This document shows, piece after piece, positions 54,561 to 64,000 of a stretch of DNA of 64,000 nt. The notes beneath the pieces are model-generated. The model was not told the origin of the DNA and ran no database searches. It saw only the letters and a program-made list of their open reading frames with translations. The stretch lies in the NCBI RefSeq assembly GCF_014633365.1, contig NC_068344.1:19173669-19237668 (forward strand). Reading direction: 5' to 3'. How positions within the stretch are numbered: the stretch's first letter is position 1; every line of letters starts with the position of its first letter. Both the position numbers and the translations under genes were made by a program. This stretch comes from Diospyros lotus. Taxonomy: Eukaryota; Streptophyta; Magnoliopsida; Ericales; Ebenaceae.

Positions 54561-56440
54561 TAATTGTAGTACCTACCGAGAGTGTGACTTTCTAAATTTA
54601 TAAACATATAGCAATCAGTACACACTAACTCCTTGACGCCAGCCAAACCATTCGATGGATTAAGAAGATCTCTCCAAATCCCCAAAACATTCTAAAAGAT
54701 CCTGAGTATCCTTTAGACAAGATTCAAGACAATCTTAATGACAATAAAATTAGAATTTCTTGTAAACCTATTAGGACTCTCGATTACTATGCATTATAGT
54801 CCTTCTACTAAATATTATCATGATCGAGTGAGACGCATTGACTGATTAAACTCACATGACTTGATAACTATATCAAATCTGGTCTAAGGTGATCAAGATA
54901 ACGTATCAAAACTCTTTTCGACATTGAAAACTCTTTTCTTATCGTACGTGCCTTGGCTAAGGACTCCCCCAATCACCGACTAACCGAGATTGCATAAGAT
55001 GTTCACTCCCATCCAATGGAGGATAATAGATTCCATCAGCGAGTATTAACCTCCATACACCACTGCATAAAGACCACACAAAGAGCATCCCCACCTTTCA
55101 CACCGAATGGTTTCACTCAATGACAAATTCCTAACACACTAGTCCATAAGACAACTCTGTTGCTCTTGGTTTAAGTACCAAATACACAATTGAAAACCAG
55201 TAATGGATCATTAATCCTCCAAGTCATGTGATTTGTCATAAGCATCACATTCAGCGAATGTTCAACTAACATCCACTCATATGTCTACTATATACATCCC
55301 ATGTAATGTGGTATGTGACTCACCACTTCATTCCCATTAGCATCTCATGCTAACAATGGTAGCAACCATGTGTTAGTCCACTAATCGATAAATTACATTC
55401 ATCTTCTAATAAATCTAAAGACTAAAAATATCTTTAAGAAATCTTGAACTAAAGATTCACGTCACACAATCTTAACTCTTTAAGAATATGACCTCTATTA
55501 AGAAATCTAGGGACTCATTCATGAAGATGCGATAGAGAGCTATGAATGGAAATATGACAATTTAGATAACAAGTAAGATTATATCATTAGGCCCATTGTC
55601 CATACAAGACATCATCTAAATCTAGCATTCAGGGTACTAACATCAACAAATAAAATTATGCAAAAAGAAATAACTTATGAAATAAGAAAATAAAAAGCAA
55701 TCTCAAGACACAACATATTTAGTGGTTTGGCCAACAAGTCTACTCCATTATCTTAACTCTTCACTAAGGATTTCAAAAATAATATCCAATAAATAGATTA
55801 ACTTTTGAGGGATCAACTACAATCTGTACATAGTTTTTTCAGACTCAACTAAAACCTCCACTTTCACACGCTAAGTAGAAACCCTAGTTTTTCAAAGACT
55901 AAATTGAAACCTCAACTTTTTAAAGACAAGTTGAAACCCCCAACTTTTCAAGCCTAAATTAGAACCTCTCTTTTTACAGGTTTAGCAATAACCTATTCTT
56001 TTACGGGCTAAGGTAGAACCCTTACAATCACTTATTAGAGGAAGAATCAAAGTAAGCTCACAACAAGAATTACCTTAAAAGACAAGAAATACAGCTCACG
56101 ATGATGTAAACAAGAGAAGTAAAAAGAATAGAAATCAAAGCACTTCATTCTCTTTATCTTAATTTTTGGTTCTAGAAGATCTTTATGAAACTCGATAAGA
56201 TAATGGCTTGAGGTGAAGGAATATATGCATAAAGATAATCACTCAAAATATAGACTAGCCCAAATAAGCTTAGCATGGCTGGATTTCAACATGAATTTTA
56301 TCCCGACATAATCTTGGGATAGTTGGGAAATCAACAGCATGATCTCGTACAGCTCATGACCTTTTATAAAAGCTTCGAGGCTTAAGTTAAACACTTGTTA
56401 TCTGCACATATTCAACATCTTATTTGATTTGAATGATAAC
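54561..56440 (-). mobile_element. Retrotransposon LTR-like sequence, minus strand, unclassified
   Basis: The stretch 54,580-55,610 is non-coding, moderately GC-balanced sequence of the kind seen in plant LTRs, but I cannot name its family. The stretch 55,640-56,400 is copia LTR-like: it carries the reverse complements of the modules at 27,600-27,890, such as CTAAGTAGAAACCC, AAGCCTAAATTAGAACCTC and GGGCTAAGGTAGAACC (55,860-56,030). Boundaries are not defined. Confidence 0.4.
55830..56035. repeat. Degenerate 30-35 bp repeat of the copia LTR
   Basis: Five or six copies of a unit such as ACTAAATTGAAACCTCAACTTTTTAAAG lie in tandem, with lengths of 29-36 bp. The same kind of repeat, in the other orientation, is at 27,640-27,880. 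Confidence 0.65.
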
Positions 56441-59069
56441 TGTAATACTCGGGAAATTATTAAGAGTATAAATGGTATTTGGTGAAGGGTATAACTGGAA
56501 TTATCAAAAGAAAAAGGCTGTAAGGCACACTATCGCAGTCTTAAGTGATCGAATCGATCAGAGAGAGTAACCTGGACCTTAGATAGCCAAGGAAAATGTA
56601 ATGGTATCGACAAGTAATACGATTTATGATTTCAGGTGATGAAAGAAGTTGGATAGGGAACAATTTTTGGTATAGCTGTCGACCGGGCTGAGAAAACTAA
56701 ATCGACGTAGGGAATATCCAAAAAGCCAACAGAGTGTCTTGAGGACTTAGATTTTATGTATGAAACAACCCTTGAGCGATTTCGGGTCGAAACGAAGAGA
56801 TTTAAGGTTAAAACAATCAATTGGGCCTAAGTATAATTTTTTAAATTTGCCCGAGAAAGGTCAAAACGATAATTTTTTGGAAATTTCAAGGGAGAAACGA
56901 GGAGTACTAAACTTGTGGGACTTAGTGGTATATTTGGATAGTTCGAGGGCTCAAGGAAAAGGGCTGAAATGACAATGGAAGAAACAAAGGGGTTAAAGTG
57001 CAATTTAGCAAAACTTCAAGTGTGAACGCACAAGGAATTCGGCCGCCGCATTACCACCGCACATAGAGGCCATTTCCAGCAATAGGATGGCCAAGGGAGG
57101 GCTGGGGAAGATCATATCCGGTGCTAGGAGGCTTGGGGACCAAGCCTTGGCCTTTGATTGGCTACAAATCAGTCGGATTTCGCCTATAAATAGAAGCAAA
57201 GTGGTCGAGGGTTTTTGCAAAATGGAGCTTCAAATTGGAGGGGTTAGAGGTCGAATCGAAGAGAATGGATAAGGGGATATTGATCCTTGCATTTAGGATA
57301 AGGATTCTGGAGCATTTGGGGTCGAATGGAGCTCGTTTAAAGGCTGTTCGAAGCTCGCCAGAAAAATCGAAGCGGTCCGCCTCGTCGGACCTGCAACTGC
57401 CCTTTTGGGGCATTTTTCGGTGGCCTTTTGTAACGCCCCATTTTCCAAGTGCGTTAAATCTCAGGACAATTTTGGGATAATTTTTTTTTTCCTTAAAACT
57501 ATTGCTAAATCATATCACTCTTTAAATAAATCCCAAAAGCTCCATTCATTTATCTCTAAAGAGAATCATCATAAATATCAAATGCGGAAGCTAGAATCGA
57601 ACCTAACATCATAACATTAATCATATTTCAGTGCTTACATCTCGGGAACATAAATTTCTCAACATGTCTTAATACATAACATAAGTTCTCAACTAACATT
57701 AACCTTAAATAGGGTTCTACATCATCATTTCTCAAAACGTTCAGAATTCGAAGTAGCAAAATTTAAATACATGAGCTACATAACATACATTCAACTGATC
57801 ATACAACTCATCATGCACTTTGCTAAGTGTCATTTCATGCCTCATTCATCCTCGTTTCTGCTACAATCTCCATCTGAAACGTTTGAATATTCTAGGGGCA
57901 AAGCCTAATTTAGATGATGAATCATCTAAGTAAGGGAAACAAAACATTTAATGCTCGTGTATGTATGCAATGTATATAACATCATAACTCTCATGTTTGG
58001 GTCGACTGCACTTTAAGATTACCTGCCATTTTTTCAGTCTCCCTGCCAGACCGGGGTGTATGGGTGCACCCTTGGCAAAGCAACGACGCCAGTACCTAAT
58101 CCCAAACTCATGCAACGTATGACCGTGAATCTCATCATGCTTATATGCATATTTCATAAATCAAAACATGTAAAATGCAATTTACATGACATACTCATAA
58201 CAAGGCATGATAACATGATAAGATCATAAAACTTGGTTTAGTTGGGAAGTACCACTTACCTTGTAAAAAGACAATTTTGCTCCTAACGTAATTTTGCCTC
58301 AAAATTTGCGTCGGACTTCCAATTATACTCAATTATGAACCTTGACATACCTTGGCACCATAATTACTTAAGAAAATCAGATTTCTAATTTTTCTCTAAT
58401 TTTTCTAATTTCTCCAATTTCCTCCTATTATTTCCTCAAGATTATGAAATAAATACTTTCTCATAAAATTTTCTCAATTTATCTTCACAATAATTCTTAA
58501 AACAATATTCCTAAGCCCCAGAAATTTTCTCATAATTTTAAAATTCATGTTCTATTTATTTCTCATTTTTCCTTTGATTTTCAAGCATCTATTGCCTCAA
58601 AAATCCATAATAAATACTAATAATGCATTTCTCTTCCAATTTCACCATCAAAAATTCTAGAATATCATTCTAATATTTTTGAAATTTTTAAAGAAATTTA
58701 TGAAGATAACTTACCTTCCCGCGGAGTGATTCAGTATTCTTCTATACTGCGATGAAGTCTCGGTTTAAGTATCCAACAACGCTTTTTACCACAAATTTTC
58801 ACACAAACTACTAAACCCAATTTATAGGATTTTTCTCGAAATTTTTGGTATTTTTCTCTATATTCTTTTTTTTCTCTTTCTCAAATCTCTCTCTTACTCT
58901 CAAATCCTTATTTCTTACAATCTTTCTCTTTCTAATTCAAGTCCTCAAACCTTTTAAGTTTCCTCTATTTATAGAGGTTGAATTAAGTTTAGTATAATTG
59001 TAATGATCCACTATCTTTTATTATTTTATCATTTTTTTAAAAATTATTTTTCACTAAATCTTACTCATA

Positions 59070-59395
59070 ATTTTTAATTATTTGTCCATACACTACTTTA
59101 TCTTCCACATTTCTCCATTAATTCACCCATTATCTTTGATTATTTGGCCACACTCTACTTTGTCTCCCACATTTCTCCATTAATTCATCATTTATCTTTG
59201 ATTATTTGTCCACACCATATTTTGTCTTCCACATTTCTTCATTAATTCACCAATTATCTTTAATTATTTGTTCATACCATATTTTGTCTCCCACATTCAC
59301 CATTAATTCACCCATTATCTTTGATTATTTATCCACACTCTACTTTGTCTTCACATTTCTTCATTATTTCACCGACTATCTTTAATTATTTTTTA
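59070..59395. repeat. Five-copy tandem repeat, about 62 bp unit, in LTR U3
   Basis: The unit reads approximately TTATCTTTGATTATTTG then TCCACAC..CTACTTTGTCTCCCACATTTC and CATTAATTCACC. Copies begin near 59,070, 59,132, 59,193, 59,256 and 59,316. They lie upstream of the reverse TATA box. Confidence 0.8.
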
Positions 59396-59454
59396 CTTTA
59401 ATTATTTTTCAACTAAATCTTATTTTGAATGTACTATTCTTTCATTTAGTTCAT

Positions 59455-59690
59455 AAATTTAAGCCCACTCTACTAACTCTAAGCCAATTTACTTAACTTT
59501 TCATTTCTCAACTTAACCCACTAACTATAAGCCCATTTACTTAGCTTTTTTTTTTCAATTTAGCCCACTAATTCTAAACTCATTTACCTAATATTTTTTT
59601 TTTAACTTAACCTACTAACTCTAAGCCCATTTACTTAACATTTCATTTTTCAAGTTAGCCCACTAACTCTAAGCCCATTAGTTTTCTCAA
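59455..59690. repeat. Four- to five-copy tandem repeat, about 52 bp unit, in LTR U3
   Basis: The unit contains AACTCTAAGCCCATTTACTT followed by a T-rich run and TTAGCCCACT. Copies begin near 59,476, 59,523, 59,567, 59,617 and 59,665. Confidence 0.78.
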
Positions 59691-61338
59691 TTATAATTTT
59701 TAATTGATGTCAAAAAATATTTTAAATACAAAATTAATTATTATTATTCTCAAAATACTAGGATATTACACCTTTCGGCCTGAAAGTTATGCCATTGGGA
59801 TCGATTCCTCAAGGGCTTCAAGGGGGTACCACTTTTTTGGACATCGAAGTCGTCAGTGGCGGCCAGAGAATTGAGGAAGATAGTGGCGCGTGGTTGCACG
59901 CGGCACACTCCACGTGCAGCCACGTGCTAGGCGTGTGACAAGGGGCATTTTAGTAATTTCAATTATAGTATTTTTATTGATTTATTTTAGGATTTATCAT
60001 GTTGGAAAATTTGGAAAAATGTTTGAAGAGATAATTATTTTGGAATTATCAAAGTGAAAATTGGGAGAAAATAGAGAAAAATATGAAAAAATTAAGGAAA
60101 ATGGATTTTAATGCTTCCTTAATTAAATATGATGTTTAAGGAGTATCATGGCTCGAGGTTGAGTATAAGTTCAAAGGTTTGTGATTTGGCGCGCAAATTG
60201 AGGTAGTATACGAGGATCGAGGTGAACTGAATACGTTCAGATGAGTGGTTTGATTCTAGTTTTACCCTTATCTGGAAGTGTATTGGGGTGCGTGTAGTGA
60301 GTTCAGGTGAGCGGTTTTACCCTCCCGAGCTTAGGTTATATGTGATTGAATCAATTCAAGTGAGCGATTATACCTTCCAGAACTCGAGATATAATGCTTG
60401 TGCGTTTTACTTATGTATTTTTGGCATTGTATGCATATTGAACATGTGGTATATTGCATCAATTATTTTTACTTACAAAAGAGTCGGCGCATGGCGTGTG
60501 ATTTTCATATCATCAGGGCATTGGTTTTCGTGTCGTTATTGTGTCCTTGGGGGACGGGATGGGGTCTTCTTGAGAATGGGACAAGGTTAATCCAAGTGAA
60601 CGAGTGACACGGTAGGGCACTAGAGGATTAAGTATGTCGCGGCAAGGTCAACCCCAACAGTGTGTGGAATGGATTTTCCACAAGATGTTGAGTATGTCAG
60701 GGAGATTTCTCAAGTTAGACGTGTTGCATGTTGTCGTTTTGTCTGTATATGCCATGATCGTATGTCTTTCATGCATTATGTAAACTGTTTCATGCCATCA
60801 TTTAGATATTTTATCATCTAACCTGAGTTATGCCCCTGGAACATTCAACATTCCAGCTAGGGACTACTGCGAGGTTGAGGACATGGCTGAATAGGCCAAC
60901 GGTGTTTAATTGATAGTCGTTGTACCATTTTGGAGGTGTTAGTATTTATTTTGGTATATGTATGAACGGTTGTATGATAATGCTGTTATCATTTGATAGT
61001 TTGTAATACTTATTTCGGTGTGGGAACACCTTGTAAGGAACTCGTGTTAGGTGACGACATTTTGACATTATTTAATCTGCTGCGTTATATTATGTCTCGT
61101 TTAGTTTTAACTCTATTGATCTTGTTAATTAAACGAGCAAGACTGGGGTTCTCGGGATTTTTACCTGAATGTGAAGATTGTTCTTGAAACCACCGCGGGC
61201 GCCGGCCATTGTTTGCGACGGGTGCTTCATCTGTATGTGAAGATTATACTCATGGCGCCGCGTGTGACAGACTTGGAAAAAAAAAAGATTCTCGAAAATA
61301 CCCTTATAGTGACACGCTTGGCGAGACGGGGTGTTACA

Positions 61339-61875
61339 ATCACAATCAAATTAGTAATACAAAATATGCATATGTTAACGAAGAAATCATTTTGCACAAC
61401 ATATAAGCATATTTTTCTTTATACATGAATAGATAGCCATCAGACCACATAAAATAAAGAAGGTTGAATAAATAAATACATCCTGAACTTTAGGTCAATT
61501 TTCAATTTTATCATAATTTGACATTTGCTCCAATTTAGTCATCGAACTTTCAATTTTGTTTCAATTTTATCCTCGATTGAGCAAACTTGTGCCCCAGCTT
61601 ACATGGTGGTTGATGTGGCGACTGATGTGTCCAATAACAGACACGTTAACAAAAACAACATCATTTTTGGGTAATGGGTGACAATGAACATATCTAAAAC
61701 AATGTTGATAAATCTAAAGTGGGTTTGGAGCAGGTCAATGGGTTAAACCAGATCTGGGTTGAGATTTGGGTGAGTTAAAACTAAGAAGCTTGGTTGCTTC
61801 AATGGATGACCGTTAATGGAGGCTGGGACGCTCATCGACTGCAGCAATGGCAGATGGCAAGGCGGCTGAGTGTGT
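61339..61875. other. Mutator-like or other repeat fragment, no gene
   Basis: The stretch 61,470-61,600 has the pattern CATCCTGAACTTTAGGTCAATTT and TTTAGTCATCGAACTTTC, a wording common in plant MULE termini with repeated (C)GAACTTT units. At 61,648-61,668 ACAAAAACAACATCATTTTT looks like a decayed version of the palindrome at the window edge. Confidence 0.4.
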
Positions 61876-63300
61876 TGATGTACGATTTTATGCACAATTA
61901 ATTCGGACAAGTGTACCCTAGTCAAATCTGCATATAGTGATGAAAAGATGTCGATCCCATGAGGACTAGATCACAATACCAAAGTAATTTTAATTTAACC
62001 TAAGTTGAACTAATTAATTAATCGGATGAATAAAAATAAAAATAAATGAAAAACTAAAGTCATATTATTTGTGAGAAAGATTAATTAATAAATGCACTAG
62101 AGTTTATATTTCATTTAATCTGGGTTATGTAGATTCAAAACCAAAAATACCCTTAGAGTATTTTATAATTATTTACATGTGATAGTGGATTTCTCTCAAT
62201 TAATTAATAAGGTTTCTCAAATCATATTAATCCTTTATTAATTCAATTTCACTGTCAGATTTCTGAACAGATATCAACGAAATAAATAAGCATTAAGTTC
62301 TTTGAAAACCTCTAATCTCGGAAGAGGATTTGGCTCACTAAGCTTCCTTGATTCCCACACATGAGCTAATCATCTTTCGATCTCATAGTCAAGCATGTGA
62401 TTTATATTGCTTATGGATCTAATTTATAACAATTCTTTAGTTAGTCATACATAAATCATTAAATCATTAAAAGGTGACCAATCCTTTAAAGAATTAAGCA
62501 CAACAATCTAAAATTCTCATGCAAATAATAATCAAGTTTTGAATCAAACTAAATAAATAATCACATAATTTCATAATTAAAATTCATCCAAACCCTAGTT
62601 AAATAAATTAACTAGACATTATTAAAGTAAAATAAAAACAGAAAATTGAATGAAGAAAAGAGGATGCTCCCTGCGCAGATCTGGGTCGTGTGTATGCGTG
62701 AGGCGGCTCTGTGCGCCTTGGCTTCTTCCTCTTCAATTCTGCTGCACTACAATCCTTCCAATCTTTTTACTGTGCGCCTCAGAAGCCTCTTTGAAATCTT
62801 CACTATGCCGCGTTCGTTCTTCCGTTCCTTTCCATGAGCCTCTCATCTACCATTTTCTATTATTATTATATATATATATATATATGAGGCGCTGGCCATG
62901 CCCTAGCCTTCCAATTCCATCCCTTTTATTTTTTATTTAATAATAATATATATATGCACCTCCAGCCCAAGTCTTGAGTCCCTCAATTCACGCCACTGCC
63001 ACCATTTATTATATATATAGATATATTATTTATCTTTTTATAATAATATATATAATATAATATATAATATTTAATATATTATTAATTATAATAACTTTAA
63101 TTATATTATAATATTAATTATTTAAAATATTTATTTATTTATTTATTTTAAAAATAATTTTATAATATATATTTTTTTCTTTTTACGATCAAATCTTCAA
63201 ATTAATTTTCTTTGCCGAGTTCCTACAAAAAGAGGTTAAAATAATATAAAATCCATAAAAACACACATTTATGTAGAAAAATTAATACAAGATTAAAATA
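61876..63300 (-). mobile_element. Retrotransposon LTR, minus strand, TGATG end
   Basis: The plus-strand left end TGATGTACGATTTTATGCAC and the stretch AAAGATGTCGATCCCATGAGGAC (61,945-61,967) are the reverse of an LTR 3' end like that at 14,740-14,824. A GC-richer piece (62,650-62,840) may be the leader. The right limit is unclear because it ends in TA-rich sequence. Confidence 0.45.
62864..63180. repeat. AT-rich simple-sequence region
   Basis: TA runs at 62,870-62,886 and 63,010-63,080 and ATTT tetranucleotide repeats near 63,130-63,150. Confidence 0.7.
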
Positions 63301-63765
63301 AAAATATATATATAATTAAACTCTATCATGTGTCGATGGTAAAAGAAAAAGAAGCCCAACGAAGGCAGATTGACGGTAAACAAAAGTAGCGGTCCTCGAT
63401 GAGAGCGGTTGCTATAAAAGTACCGGAACAAGTCGACAGTGGGTGCCACCCTCATCACTGTAGCGAGTCGTCGTCGGCCAAACCCATACCATTTTCTTCC
63501 GTCGTTCGTGATTTCTTCTTCATATTCATGGCTGACCCATAGCCACTGACTGTAACCTCTCCATCCCCACTGACTCGTGTCTTCTTCCTATTCGTGGTTG
63601 ACCCACAACCACTGATTTGCCTCCGTCCACAATGACCACAATCATTTATTTTCGTCGGACATCGCCTATTGTCAACTTGCTCTGATTGTCTTCTTCGATC
63701 GCCGTTGTTAACAACAAGGTTCAACTAAGATTCAAGATTTGGGTTGACCCAAGCTGCCATTCATA
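63301..63765. other. GC-richer unassigned stretch with a two-copy repeat
   Basis: The unit GTGATTTCTTCTTCATATTCATGG...CCACTGACTGTAACCTC (63,509-63,565) is repeated as GTGTCTTCTTCCTATTCGTGG...CCACTGATTTGCCTCC (63,577-63,629). The minus strand is open across it but the peptide follows the repeat, and I recognise no protein. Confidence 0.4.
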
Positions 63766-63769
63766 TTTT

Positions 63770-63980
63770 GTGGTTTTGGGTTTGTGTATTTGGTTATTAG
63801 TTTTGGGTTTATGATTTTGGTTATTTATTTGTATACTTGATTATTGATTATGTTTATGTGTATATTTGATTATTGATTTTGTGTTATTTTATGTATTTGA
63901 TTATTAATTTATGTATTTAGTTATTAATTTTGTGTATTTGATTATTGATTATTGGATTTATGCATTTGATTATTAATTTT
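63770..63980. repeat. Minisatellite, 18-26 bp unit
   Basis: About ten degenerate copies of TATTTGATTATTGATTTTGTG lie in tandem, with frequent one- to five-base length changes. Confidence 0.75.
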
Positions 63981-63982
63981 AA

Positions 63983-64000
63983 CAAAACGACGTCGTTTTG
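63983..64000. repeat. 18 bp perfect palindrome at the window edge
   Basis: CAAAACGACGTCGTTTTG is its own reverse complement. Its core ACGTC lies in GACGTC. The window ends at its last base, so any continuation cannot be seen. Confidence 0.85.

Larger units (their letters stand above)
57429..59770 (-). mobile_element. Solo LTR, 2,342 bp, nested in another solo LTR
   Basis: Plus-strand ends are TGTAACGCCCC and GGATATTACA, flanked by the perfect duplication ccttt (57,424-57,428 and 59,771-59,775). It is related to the LTR at 507. The reverse TATA box (CTATTTATAG, 58,964-58,974) puts transcription on the minus strand. The block GAAACGTTTGAATATTC with GATGATGAATCATCTAAG is at 57,878-57,930. Two tandem repeats fill the upstream region. 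Confidence 0.9.
56441..61338 (+). mobile_element. Solo LTR, about 2.55 kb before a nested solo LTR
   Basis: Ends are TGTAATACTCGGG and GGGGTGTTACA, with flanks ataac (56,436-56,440) and atcac (61,339-61,343) matching at 4 of 5 bases. A sense TATA box (CTATAAATAG at 57,184-57,193) is followed by a leader. Near the 3' end lies the family block GATATTTTATCATCTAACC...CCTGGAACATTCAACATTCC (60,805-60,856). The element is split by the LTR at 57,429-59,770 downstream of its TATA box. Confidence 0.72.

Overview
This window is AT-rich nuclear DNA from a flowering plant, most likely a dicot. The evidence is a UGT94-type plant glycosyltransferase, fragments of a plant-type phosphofructokinase and of a LOB-domain transcription factor, and typical plant transposons: CACTA, Mutator-like, hAT, Tourist-like MITEs, Ty1-copia, Ty3-gypsy Tat lineage, and a Cassandra-type TRIM carrying 5S rRNA sequence. 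I cannot name the species. No tRNA, intact rRNA or CRISPR was found. Only one intact protein-coding gene is well supported: the intronless glycosyltransferase at 38,994-40,379 (+).

Layout. 1-10,500: copia LTR remnants hold a decayed ~2.1 kb gypsy-type solo LTR (507-8816). That LTR is split by a 6.2 kb CACTA element (1969-8186; TSD att) that carries exon-intron fragments of a phosphofructokinase gene and is itself split by a 941 bp hAT element (6357-7297; 8 bp TSD). 10,500-20,440: copia remnants (primer-binding sites, reverse transcriptase on the minus strand) are interrupted by an LTR (10,832-14,824) containing a solo LTR (11,806-14,266), and by a solo LTR (15,576-20,239) containing another (16,254-18,442). 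20,440-28,640: copia LTRs in both orientations hold a Tourist-like MITE, a solo LTR (23,470-27,099) and, inside that, a Mutator-like TIR element (23,994-25,470). 28,780-37,240: a minus-strand Ty3-gypsy Tat-lineage gag-pol ruin is split by three solo LTRs. 37,241-42,480: genic island with the UGT gene, its ACGT-rich upstream region, and a worn hAT transposase end. 42,488-49,690: MITEs, a MULE with long TIRs, a large hairpin, microsatellites and a LOB-domain pseudogene. 49,690-52,507: an hAT transposase pseudogene split by a Cassandra-type TRIM. 52,750-64,000: simple repeats, retrotransposon LTR fragments, a solo LTR within a solo LTR (57,429-59,770 in 56,441-61,338), another LTR on the minus strand, and an 18 bp perfect palindrome at the window edge.

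Reading of the whole: nearly every retrotransposon here is reduced to solo LTRs flanked by 5 bp duplications, so the region has been shaped by repeated insertion and LTR-LTR recombination around one surviving gene. The most unusual signal is that several LTRs of different families carry arrays of short degenerate palindromes centred on TCGA (TACTCGAGTA or CATTCGAATG) just upstream of their TATA boxes. All coordinates were derived by eye; element boundaries with matching target-site duplications are the most secure, family names less so.
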